Assembly: GCA_030272585.1 (NCBI GenBank)
Contig: BSYQ01000013.1
Location: forward strand, 2,170,001 to 2,234,000
Direction of reading: 5' to 3'
Source: Bryopsis sp. KO-2023
Lineage: Eukaryota > Chlorophyta > Ulvophyceae > Bryopsidales > Bryopsidaceae
DNA: 64,000 nt
The notes under the pieces were generated by a model. That model was not told where the DNA came from and did no database searches. It worked only from the letters and a program-made list of their open reading frames with translations. The position numbers were made by a program, and so were the translations under genes. Positions 30,600 through 40,481 of the stretch are shown piece by piece; position 1 is the first letter of the stretch, and every line of letters begins with the position of its first letter.

Positions 30600-33500
30600 A
30601 TGCCAAAGCACAGCCCGATCATGTGGCGCAGTGGTGATAAGGCGGTTGAGGGAAAGGAGTCTAGTGGAAAACAATTGGGTGGCAGCGGAAAAACGAAAGG
30701 CAGTGGCGGCGAGAAAGGCGGAAAAGGACAGAGTGGAACTCTCGCCGACGCTTGCCCACCCAGAGGGGAACCCAAACCACTTATCACACCACCTAAGGCG
30801 AAAATCATAAAAACTCTCCCAGCTCCTTCGGTGCTTTCGAAACTTCGGAACTTCGAAACATCGTTGCTGAAAGGCACCTCAAAGATCGTGATCCGCCCAC
30901 CGACAGAGTTGCCGGAAAAACTGCCGGAAAAACCTAGTTCCAGAACAGGAAAAACACTCGACCGGGACGCCGACCCAGCTACTCTCCAAGCTAGGTGTCA
31001 ACGGTTACAAGACGATGTGTTGGAACTCCGTGCAGAACGCGACGCACAACGCGCGCGGGCGGATCAGGCAGAGAAGCACTTGAAAAAGTTCGAGGGTGCA
31101 GCTCAACGACTCTGCAATCAAGTAAGCCAGCTTGAACACGATCTGAAAATCGCTCAACAAGCGAGGGGAACAGCCGAACAGGAGCTGAGGCAGCTTCAAA
31201 AGGAACTCGACACTGCGAACCAGACGCAGAAAAAGCTGCAGTCGCAGTTGACGAAACAGCAGCCGCACCTGACGTCCACAGACGAAAGGTCGGCCTGGCA
31301 AACGGCTGTGTACTCGTCTGAGGCACAGTCCGGGTTGATGAGCCGGTTGCTCCACAGTGTTCCCGCACGTCTTGGGGACTATGTGGAAAACCTTTGTCGG
31401 GCGACGATGGACGACATCATCGAGCAGGGTGCTGGAGCTGCTGCTGCGGTCAGAGACAGAGAGGAGCCTGTCTACTACGGCAAGGGAAACGTTCCGGTTA
31501 ACCACCGGCTTGCCGGGTATGACTATGCGCAGGTGGATAAAACACTGGACAGGATCAGAAATCGTGCACCGGGACATTTCGAAATTCCCGACGTAGCCGA
31601 CGATATGATCTCAGAGCCACAACCAAGGAGAATCCGCGACCTGACCGGGGGACAGACCGGGGGAAAGACCGACGAAAAGTCGGCGCCCAAGAAAAGGAAG
31701 GAGAGAGAGGAAGAGGAGGCGCTCGCCGACATGTCCAAGAGGTTCAAGGACAGGCGTGGGGAAAAACCACCGATCTGTTTGTGGTGCTATTCGCCGCCGG
31801 CGCTGGCGGATAGCTACGTGATCACCACATGCACGAACCACACGGTGTGCCGGACCCACTGGAACCTCATGATTATCCTCGTGCGCTTATACGAGGTGTG
31901 GCAGGAACAGAGAATCGACCCGCCACAGGTTCAACTGACGTGTTTCGGGAGCATATTTCAAAGGTGTTGTGTGCGGGCAACGTGGCTGTTGGGCGTTTGC
32001 GTGCGAGGGCGTTTGAGATCGGTTTGAGGGATCCACGGACTCTGGTGGCTCTCTTCAAGATGTACGTTTTGGGGAAGGTGCAGTATGCTGCGCCGGTTTG
32101 GGTGTTCTTTCTGACTCAGCAGCACAAGCGGGAGCTGAACGATCTGTTGGTGCGTTACCTAAAATCGGTGCTACGTCTTCCGACGAGGGCGCTGAAGAAT
32201 TTCGTGTATTTGGAGTGTGGTGTTTTGCCGGTCACGTTTTATTTGTACCGGAACGCGTTGAAGTTTTGGAATCGCCTGATGCAATTGCCGGCGACGCATC
32301 CCACGCGGGCGATGCTGTTCTGGTTGCGTGGTCAGCCGGATTCTCGGCGTTCTTGGTGGGTTCAGTTTCGTGATATGGTGAGACGCTTTGTTCCACAGTT
32401 CGATGGGTTTGTGGAGGTGGACGTGGCGACCTGGGCGCGTGCCTATAAGGCAGATATTGTGGGTCAATTGCGTTCCCGACATCCGCGTATCGTGGCGTAT
32501 TATAATCGGTTCAAACCGACGTTTTGTTACACGAACGCGTTGTCTTCTTTTACGGATTTGGGTTTGCGTACGACTTGGGTGCGTTTTCGGGCTCGTCTTC
32601 ACGGTTTGGAGATCGATGCTGTGGACTTGAGTGATAGAGACGTGCCTTTGAACGAGAGGTATTGTCCGTTTTGTTTGGACGCTGGGGTTTCGACGCCTGA
32701 AAACGAGGTGCATTTTCTTTTTGCTTGTCCGCTTTATGTGCGGTTGCGTGTGAACTCGGTCGTGGAAGAGAGTCGTGGCTCTCTATTTCGTTTGTTTAAT
32801 TGTCCGGGGCAGGTTCGTGTGGCTGTTTATATTCGCCGGGCGCTCGCCTTGCGTAGGGAGTGGTTGGACGCTCGTTCGTAGTGGGCTTGTAGCGACTGGT
32901 GGTGTTTGTTTTTCGTTGTTCTGGATGTTTCGTTTGATGGGGAAGTTGGTGTTCTTCGTTGTTTGCTTTGTTTGTTGGGCGCTCGCTCCGGGTTTCTGAG
33001 TTGGAAGCGACCGATTCTTGTGTTTGGTTTTATGTTTTGACGTTTGGGCTCTTTCTTGAGTTTCGATTGGGGATTTCTGGTTTCAGAGACGTTGGAACTT
33101 TTTTGTTTTAGGAGATTTTGTTCATTTAGGAGTTGATTACATTCAGAGGCTTTTGCCTTGCTTCGAACGTTGGGACACGATTCACTCATGTATGTCGTTG
33201 CAACAGGGCGGTTTGCCCTACGCAACTTGTAATTCTGTTTCTGTTTCTGTTTCTGTTTCTGTTCAACTGAAGGACCTACGTTTGGACATGCGGGAGCCAG
33301 GCTTCCAGCCACTCCTTCAGGCTCCACCCACGACCCAGACTCTAACCGAGTGCTATCAGTGCTTGAGAAGGAACATGGGCTTTCCGAAAGGCCTTGCCCT
33401 GAAGCGCTTGGGTCCGTTGGTGAAAAAGTGGGCGCTGGAGTATGAAAAGCAGGAAAAAGAGAGAACACCCGAACCAGAAACAAAAGGAGAACAGGACCCA

Positions 33501-33704
33501 AACCAGGACGAAGGAAAAAGTCCTTCCGTGTCCAGCAGGAGTCCATCCTCGGAGCCCTCGTCTTTGGGACCTCTTCCTCCACCTTTGGATGAGGATTTCC
33601 CTCCTTTGGATGTGGATGAGGACGACGAGCCTCCGATCGACTTGGTGGCAGAACCAGTCGATGATCCAGCTGCCGAACCAGCTGAACAACCAGCTGGCGG
33701 CTGA
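30600..33704 (+). pseudogene. Gypsy-A ORF3: coiled coil plus RING-like zinc domain
   Basis: An extra gene in the env position. Residues 1-125 are Lys/Gly/Pro-rich; about 128-222 form a long coiled coil (LQARCQRLQDDV to KKLQSQLTKQ). A basic/acidic stretch follows at 360-385. C393-x2-C396-x14-C411-x2-H414-x2-C417-x2-H420-W421 is a zinc-binding pattern of RING type. A LINE-A (31939-33260) splits the gene with a 10-bp TSD; the segment after it contains a further C-x2-C (CYQC) and an acidic, Pro-rich tail up to the stop at 33702-33704. No signal peptide or membrane segment is visible, so it is not an envelope protein. The same architecture occurs at 53448-55322. Broken fossil; function unknown. 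Confidence 0.7.
31939..33260 (+). mobile_element. LINE-A insertion in Gypsy-A ORF3
   Basis: 1322 bp of plus-strand LINE-A, 5'-truncated at VFREHISKVLCAG, with the ORF2 C-terminal part open to the stop at 32879-32881, a 3' UTR, hairpin (33200-33230) and a long (TTTCTG)n tail. GTTCAACTGA flanks it (31929-31938 and 33261-33270). The 3' UTR is of the subtype that elsewhere has CCTTGTAT tails, so the tail type is not fixed to the UTR subtype. Confidence 0.92.
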
Positions 33705-34070
33705 GATGGCTTCTGGCGTGACAACAAAAAGCAGACCGTCCAAGCCAGAGACCAAGCCTCAAGACAGAACGGGGTTTTTCTGTGGGGTTGATCATGGGTT
33801 TGGTTTGGGGTTTTTCATCGGTTTTTTTGGGGTTTCGTTTGACGTTTAGTTGGGGTTTTTGTTATGGGTTTGTTTGGGGTTTCTTTTTCTTCTAGTTCGA
33901 CCTTTTTCTTTCTTTCTTTCCAGGGTTGTGACGGGTGTGGACACCCTCTCGTGGGGGGGGGACAAATTGATAGTAGTAACTCGGGTTTGGGGTGTTATGT
34001 AGTACAATTGGGAGTACGACAGGGTTTATAGGGCAGGGGGCCCTCCTGTAAAAATTAATCTTCCCAGTGA

Positions 34071-34107
<37 letters not shown>

Positions 34108-34141
34108 CTTGTGTCTCGGGGTCCTAGACCCCCTTATCATT
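33705..34141 (+). other. Gypsy-A 3' region: purine tract and truncated 3' LTR
   Basis: After ORF3 comes a T/G-rich stretch with GGGGTTTTT-like motifs and then CGTGGGGGGGGGACAAAT (about 33950-33967), which resembles a polypurine tract. TGATAGTAG at 33968 is a plausible 3' LTR start. The LTR is cut at about 34141 where Gypsy-D begins, so neither its length nor its end can be given. A (CT)n(GT)n microsatellite lies inside it. Confidence 0.6.
34071..34107. repeat. (CT)n(GT)n microsatellite
   Basis: Ten CT units followed by about eight GT units, within the partial Gypsy-A LTR. Gypsy-C LTRs also carry a TG/CA microsatellite at 48775-48804. Confidence 0.95.
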
Positions 34142-35076
34142 TTCCATAGCCGACCCAGCGAATCAGATATCTCCTCGTCACCTTTCGTCCACGTCTTGTT
34201 TCCTTGTGATCCAGCACCCTCTCGACTTCGTATTCGAGTTCCTCCTCGTTAATCACCGGTGCTGGCGGCTCCGGTTCAGGTCGTCGAAAGTCTGACGACT
34301 CCTTAAATTTCCGCAATCTCACAATATGGAAAACGTCGTGTATCTTCCACGTCTCTGGTAACTTGAGCTTGTAGGCAACCTTTCCGACTCTTGCGACCAC
34401 CTCAAACGGTCCCACGAAACGTGGTCCGAGCTTCGGCGAAATCCCGCTGCCAGCAAATGACAGATTCTGGGTCGTCAGCAAAACTCGTTCTCCAACCGCG
34501 AACTCTTCTTCACGTCGCGACTTGTCGGCATACTTCCGTTGCCTCTCCTGAGCTTGTTTCCACAGTTGTTTTGCCAAATCCAAGTCATTCTTCATGTTCG
34601 ACAGGATGTCGTGCACGCCGCGAATCTCGCTCTCGACGCGTCGACCTCCGATAAGCGCCATCGGCACTAACGGGTGCTCCCCTGAGTTTAAGTAGAAGGG
34701 CGTGTGGCCCGTCGACGTATGCTTTCCATTGTTGTACGCGAATTCGGCGGCAGGTAGCCTCTCGTCCCAATCGCGTCGTCGAGCGTCGACATAGCATCTT
34801 AACGTCTCTTCCAGCACCCTGTTCATTCGTTCTGTTTGGCCGTCGGTCTGCGGATGAAACGCCGAGCTCATCTTCAGTGACGTCCCACTCAGCTCCATTA
34901 GTCGTCGCCAGAATGCCGAGACGAATCGACTGTCGCGGTCCGACACCAAACTCGTCGGCATCCCGTGGTGTCGCCACACCTCCCTGAAGAATATGTCGGC
35001 CAAATCTTTGGCAGACGCGCTCGTCGACGTCGGTATGAAGTGCGTCATTTTGCTCAGCCGGTCGACGAACACCACA
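34142..35076 (-). pseudogene. pol: Gypsy-D Pol: integrase core and chromodomain
   Basis: Codes VFVDRLSKMTHFIP, the second catalytic region LVSDRDSRFVSAFW, the HPQTDGQTERMNRVLEE segment with the catalytic Glu, a GPFEVVARVGKVAY domain and the beginning of a chromodomain (YEVERVLDHKE ... RYLIRWVGYG), at which point the element is cut. It is related to, but clearly different from, the integrases of Gypsy-A and Gypsy-C. Confidence 0.88.
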
Positions 35077-35722
35077 GAAACAGAAACAGAAATTACATGT
35101 TGCGAAGGGCCAATCCGCCCTGTTGCAACCACATACAATGTCTCAGCCATGTCCAAAAGTCCACAGAAGATGAAGTCTCCAATAAAACCCCAGTACAATC
35201 AACGAGAGACCCATCACTAAGGAATCAATGTATCAGAAAGTATTGCCAAAAAACGTTCCCAAGAAAAAGAAACCCGGAACACCAAGCAACAACCAAAAGG
35301 AGAGCGAAAACTACTGTCAAACGCCCACCACAAACGACCAACAAACAAAACGAAACAAACAAACACAAAACAAACAAACAAAAACCATGTCACGGCTGAG
35401 CCTCAAGCCACTGAGCTCGAAAATCCAACGCCCGACGAAGGTAAACAGCCACCCGATACTGACCCGGCAAATTGAACAAACGACGCAACGAAAACCCCGA
35501 TTCAGACACAACCGATCCCACACGCAAACCAGAATACAACGGACAAAAGAAACAGAAACAGAAACAGAAATTACATGTTGCGAAGGGCAAATCCGCCCTG
35601 TTGCAACCACATACAATGTCTCAGCCATGTCCAAAAGTCCACAGAAGATGAAGTCTCCAATAAAACCCCAGTACAATCAACGAGAGACCCATCACTAAGG
35701 AATCAATGTATCAGAAAGTAAT

Positions 35723-35783
35723 ACAAGGATACAAGGATTACAAGTTGCGTAGGGCAAACCGCCCTGTTGCAACGACATACATG
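35723..35783 (-). mobile_element. 61-bp LINE-A micro-insertion in LINE-B 3' UTR
   Basis: Contains a GGATACAAGG-type tail, the whole terminal hairpin and a few more bases of LINE-A, minus orientation. AGTAAT flanks it (35717-35722 and 35784-35789). The uninterrupted LINE-B sequence is seen at 35226-35250. Confidence 0.85.
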
Positions 35784-35934
35784 AGTAATGCCAAAAAACG
35801 TTCCCAAGAAAAAGAAACCCGGAACACCAAGCAACAACCAAAAGGAGAGCGAAAACTACTGTCAAACGCCCACCACAAACGACCAACAAACGAAACGAAA
35901 CAAACAAACACAAAACAACCAAACAAAAACCACG

Positions 35935-37170
35935 TCACGGCTGAGCCTCAAGCCACTGAGCTCGAAAATCCAACGCCCGACGAAGGTAAACAGCCACCCG
36001 ATACTGACCCGGCAAATTGAACAAACGACGCAACGAAAACCCCGATTCAGACACAACCGATCCCACACGCAAACCAGAATACAACGGACAAAAGAACAGG
36101 AAATGCCGCTCGTTCTCAGCCGTCCTGTTGCCTTGCGACAAACAATAAGGACAGAAACGCTCGTGCAAAGGCACATCCCTCCGTAGCAGATCCGCCACGT
36201 CGATCTCCAAACCGTGCAAACGCGCACGAAAACGCACCCACACCGTCCGCAGCCCCACATCCTCGAAAGAAGACAGCGCTCTCGAGTAGCCAAACACCGG
36301 CTTGAACACGTTGTAAAACGCAACAATACGAGGATGTCCCGAACGAAGACGAGCCACAATGTCCGCCTTATACGCCGCGGTCCACGACGCAAGGTCCACT
36401 TCTCCAGATCCATCGAAGCCAGGAGCAAATCGGCGCACCATATCCTTGAACAAAACCCACCAAGAGCGCTGAGAGACCGTGGCTTCCGATTGGAGCCAAA
36501 CGATCAACTGCCGAGCCGGATGGTCGACAGGCAAAGTCGTCATACGATTCCAAAACCGAACTGCGTTCTTGTTGAAGTAGTAGAGGATCGGCAGAGCACC
36601 CATCTCCAAATACACCACATTGCGAAGCGTCCTCACGGGAAGCCGCAACACCCGCTTCAGAAAACGAATCTGCAAACCGTTGAACGCATCCTTGTGCGCC
36701 TGAGTCAAGAAGAAGCACCAAACTGGCGCCGCATACTGAACCTTCCCCAAAACATACATGCGAAACAGAGACAGAAGCGTCTTCGGATCGCGAAGCCCCA
36801 GATCCCCGGATCGAGCCAACAAGCGCCCCACCGCCGCCTGTCCGTTTTGCAGAGTCCTGTCGATATGATTTCCAAACACGTTCACGTTGCCCGGACCATC
36901 CTTGAAGAAAACTCCCAAATATTTCATCGTCGATTGCAGCTCCACATCCACACCGTTGAGAGACACAGTCGTGAGCCCCCGCGCATTCACCACCATCCCT
37001 TCCGTCTTCTCCAGATTCGTCTTCACTCCCCAATCGTGCTCATACTGCCCCAGCACATCACCAACAGCCGAGACATCCTCCACAGACGAGCACGGCACCA
37101 GCGTGTCGTCCGCAAAGATGAGCGCCACAATGATCGCCAAACCCAGAACGATGTGGCTAACCTGCGCCCC
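35935..37170 (-). pseudogene. LINE-B ORF2: RT palm to C-terminal zinc motif
   Basis: Longest LINE-B coding piece. It begins just before the catalytic box (ALIFADDTLVP) and goes through the thumb (MKYLGVFFKDGPGNVNVFG, VQYAAPVWCFFLTQ) to the zinc motif CPYC...ENERHFLFFCP and the end LEAQP. LINE-A aligns along all of it with frequent substitutions, so the two are sister families. The endonuclease and the first half of the RT are absent from this copy. Confidence 0.88.
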
Positions 37171-37360
37171 CGCCACGTCGATCTCCAAACCGTGCAAACG
37201 CGCACGAAAACGCACCCACACCGTCCGCAGCCCCACATCCTCGAAAGAAGACAGCGCTCTCGAGTAGCCGAACACCGGCTTGAACACGTTGTAAAACGCA
37301 ACAATACGAGGATGTCCCGAACGAAGACGAGCCACAATGTCCGCCTTATACGCCGCGGTC

Positions 37361-38884
37361 CACCACAATCGCCGAATGTCCTCGTTCCGTTTCTGGAAGC
37401 TGCACGATCAAGTCGAGACTGACCGACTCCCAGCGTCGTTCCGGTATCGAGAGCGGCTGCAGCTTCCCAGCTGGAAGCTTCGCTTCTGCCTTAGATTTCT
37501 GACATTTTGGACAGGTCCTACAATATTCAGCCACATCCTTATCCAATCTTTTCCAGTAAAAGTATCTCTTGATGAGATCAAGAGTCCTCTCTCTGCCCTT
37601 GTGGCCTGCAGTAGCTGAGTCATGTGCCTCTTTCAAGACATCATGTCTGATGGATGTGGGGATGACTAATTGTCCAGTTTTCTTCATGAGAGTTCCTTCC
37701 TGTAACTTGAATTGCTTGATGACATTTGCATCCTGTTTCTCCAGTAGTTCCTTGATGTTGATGCAATATCCATCCTTTCCTTGCTCAGTTCTGATCTTTT
37801 CTCTTGGTATCTTCACTTGTTCCACTTGACTTCTTGTCAACACATTCAGGGATGGGGCTCCTCCATCCATTGTTTGATTCTGTGCCATGTTTGCCTCCAT
37901 TCTGCAACTGTCTGCATCATTTACCAGTCGCTGTCCAAGTGGTCTTAACTTCTCAGGGATCCCTTCAGAATCCTCTCCAGAAGACCAACATTTCAACTCA
38001 GTTGTCTGTGGATTAATCCTTACTTCTTTCTTGGACTTTTCCTCACCCTTAGGTGGTTTTAGAGCTGCCACTGGACCTTCATTCAACTCCTCAGTCGAAA
38101 TTCCAGTCTTTTCTGGTTTGCTTGTGTCAGGGGTGTTCCTTTCATCTCCCCCTCCATTCCTTTTGTTCTTTTGTTCCAGTGGTAGCCCCAAAGGCTTCTC
38201 TACATCTGTGCAATCCCCAGCACCAGATGTCTCCAGCAGTTTGTTTATTTCAGTCTGTGATAGCTTGTCCCCAGTTTGCTTCTCAATCAGACTCCCTTGT
38301 TCAGTTTGGTTGATATTTGGTTTTGGTTCTCTGTTGGGTGTTTGGAGAGAACTAAGTCCCCCCTCCTGTTCCATTGTTTTCTGATTCTGTAGTCCTTTTT
38401 CTGCCTGTTTTCCTTGGTGGTCATTCGACTCATTCGCCTTCAGTAATGTTTTGTTTTCTGCTTCTGCAACTTTTCGACCAACACATTCGCTTCTCCACGT
38501 CTCAATTACTTTGCCTGACGACTTCTGTTGGGCTGACGACTCCTCATCCCCTCCTGAACTCAATCCAGAACTCCGATTGGGTTGAGGACACCTACTCAAG
38601 GCGTCGGCCACAACGTTGTCCGTCCCCTTGATATGCACAGTGTCGAAGTCGAACGGTGCTAGGAACTGCGTCCATCGCACTTGTCGCCGAGTCAATCCTT
38701 TTTGAGTGTCGAGCCAAACCAAACTCGCATTATCTGTTCTCAACACGAAGTGCCGCCCCTCCAGATATGTGCGCCATTTTTTAAGGCAGTGCACAATCGC
38801 TAGGAGCTCCTGCTCGTGAACAGGATAGTTCTGTTCGGCCTCCGTGAACTTATGTGACTCGAAACAAATGGGGTGTAATCCTTT
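37361..38884 (-). pseudogene. pol: Gypsy-D Pol: RNase H end, long linker, integrase zinc domain
   Basis: Read on the minus strand: the RNase H end (HEQELLAIVHCLKKW, LRTDNASLVWL, VVADALSRCP), then about 280 residues of hydrophilic, low-complexity sequence rich in Glu, Lys, Gln, Ser and Asn (roughly 38570 down to 37740). The integrase HHCC motif follows (HDSATAGHKG ... CRTCPKCQKS), and then the beginning of the core. The base composition of the linker is visibly richer in A and T than its flanks. Related elements usually have a short connection here. Confidence 0.82.
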
Positions 38885-39023
38885 ATGACGGAAAATCGTT
38901 GGGGCAGTCCCACCCAAGAACACAGACACACATGAACACTAGATAATAAAATACAACATCTTAAAATAAAAACCAGAATTGTCCCAATAAACACAGCCAT
39001 TGTTTTGATAGAATCATTTTGCC
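38882..39023 (-). repeat. DIRS-1 split direct repeat B2
   Basis: Second copy of B1, at the 3' terminus of the element. Its first three bases (TTT) coincide with the target triplet. Confidence 0.92.
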
Positions 39024-39157
39024 TTCTCAAAGAAGAATATCCCAGTTTGGCTTTTCGGAGCCAGAGAGCGACAAAAACCCATAAAATCCATAAAAACCCA
39101 TTTATCCAAACTTCCTAATGGAATTCAAACAACCGATAGACCGGGCGGGTGGGTGGG

Positions 39158-39440
39158 AGAGCAGAAAAGTGAATAGCAAAACAAATGGCCCGCGTATATC
39201 CTTGCTGTGCAGCACTACAGTCGTACAGCGGTGCTGTGCTGTGCATTGTAATGCTGCAATCAGAACCGCACAAACTAAATGTCTGACTGCCACCCTGGCA
39301 GCACCAGAACCACCGAATACGCACATCAAATCCTGACCACTCAAACGAGTACAGCTAAGCCAAGTACCTCCACAATCACGAAACTACCCGCCCTGTGCCC
39401 AACTGCCGCATAAACTTTTCAACTGACGTTGAAGACATTT
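39158..39440 (-). repeat. DIRS-1 split direct repeat A2
   Basis: Second copy of A1, directly joined to B1 through the shared TTT at 39438-39440. Separated from B2 by 134 bp of sequence not repeated elsewhere in the window. Confidence 0.92.
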
Positions 39441-39579
39441 ATGACGGAAAATCGTTGGGGCAGTCCCACCCAAGAACACAGACACACATGAACACTAGAT
39501 AATAAAATACAGCATCTTAAAATAAAAACCAGAATTGTCCCAATAAACACAGCCATTGTTTTGATAGAATCATTTTGCC
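39438..39579 (-). repeat. DIRS-1 split direct repeat B1
   Basis: 142 bp matching 38882-39023 with one substitution (ACAGCATC here, ACAACATC there). It lies at the end of the coding region, next to A2. Confidence 0.92.
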
Positions 39580-40481
39580 CCATAACCATCGATGCGCGTG
39601 ATGGGGGCAGGGAGTCCTCGCTCACCAGCACAGCGGAAGATGCCTTCGATCCCGCGAACAAGCGGGGGCCCAAGGGGTCTGCAGGCGCCGTCAAGTCCAC
39701 GTTCGGTTAAGCCACCTGGAAGAACCCGCTCCAATGAACCCGAACGTGGACCCTCTACCTGGGATGTCCGTATTGACTGCTGCTGTAGCCCCTCCCTCAG
39801 AGCTGGTAGCTCATCCAATCGCCAGAGGCATAATTCTAGAAAACGTGGGCCACGAGAGCCTCATTGCTTTCCCGCACATGGCCTCCTTGTTTTATTGTTT
39901 CCTCCTATTACCAAGAATGCCTCGCCGGGCAAATGCCATCGCGATGGCAGAAACATTAAAATGCACAACAACACGTCGTGCCACACCTCGATAGTGGTAT
40001 CATCGGTCAGAGCTGCCAAATACCTCCAGTATGGCTGCCGGGAACGCGTGGAGTCCATCCTCCGTTGCAGTTGCATGTTCACCCGGTCAGCAGCCCATTG
40101 ACCATCGACGTGATTATCAGCAAGTTGTACCCAAAAGAGCCACATCAGGCTCGATATCGAATAAAATGTGGAGGTGGCGCTGCTGGACTTCAGAGTGCGA
40201 CTGGACTTGAAGGTATCAGCAGAAACCAGCACCGCCCCTCCTGTTCCTGAGCGTCGGAATGCTCCAAAGTCTTCCCCACGATACGGAACCAAAATTTTTG
40301 CCTCTTTCTTCTCGTTAAGAGGACTTTGCCACACTGTTGGAACGGGATCCCCAGTTGTTTCCTCGTGCCCAAACGTACAAAACTGTTCCATTGTTTCTAA
40401 CCACTGCGAAAGCAAAATCACCTGTCGCTCCAGATCGATGTCGATGATTTTGTCGCACCAATAAACCAAAAAACCAACAGG
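39580..40481 (-). other. DIRS-1 region downstream of RT, gene not recognised
   Basis: About 900 bp where a PAT or Ngaro element would carry its tyrosine recombinase. A 202-residue frame (39861-40469, minus) is open, but I cannot see the Arg/His/Arg/Tyr signature of that family in it, so I leave it unassigned. The part 40092-40481 is conserved in DIRS-2 (46790 on), with roughly one difference in ten. Confidence 0.45.

Larger units (their letters stand above)
19496..34141 (+). mobile_element. Gypsy-A copy 2 with extra gene, broken by insertions
   Basis: Chromoviral Ty3/gypsy fossil whose parts in order are: gag, protease, RT and RNase H (to 24620), the rest of RNase H, integrase and chromodomain (28028-30002), a ~600-bp spacer, ORF3 (30600-33704), a purine-rich tract and the start of the 3' LTR (33968 on). 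Five insertions split it, four main ones plus material nested in them: LINE-A at 23525, element X at 24621, LINE-B at 28244 and LINE-A at 31939. The 5' LTR and leader are missing and the 3' LTR is cut at Gypsy-D. The open frames between insertions suggest moderate to young age. Confidence 0.9.
35077..37360 (-). mobile_element. Two LINE-B copies, one inside the other, in Gypsy-D
   Basis: The outer copy consists of 35077-35548 (tail, hairpin, 3' UTR, last ORF2 codons) and 37171-37360 (WTAAYKADIV to HGLEIDVA). The inner copy, 35549-37170, has its own tail and hairpin. About 100 bp of the outer ORF2, including its zinc motif, is missing at the insertion point, so the inner insertion probably deleted target sequence. 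The pair is flanked by CACCACA (35070-35076 and 37361-37367), a TSD of about 7 bp. Confidence 0.82.

Noticed and set aside
30600-32027. Reading the Gypsy-A ORF3 frame to its nominal stop at 32027
   Set aside because: From 31939 on the frame runs through an inserted LINE-A, shown by the 10-bp TSD; those residues do not belong to ORF3.
39592-40101. Plus-strand frame in DIRS-1 as a host gene
   Set aside because: It starts near the B1 repeat, ends inside sequence conserved in DIRS-2 and shows no domain; part of the element read backwards.
39861-40469. 202-residue minus-strand frame as the DIRS-1 recombinase
   Set aside because: Right place and strand, but no recognisable catalytic signature; left unassigned.
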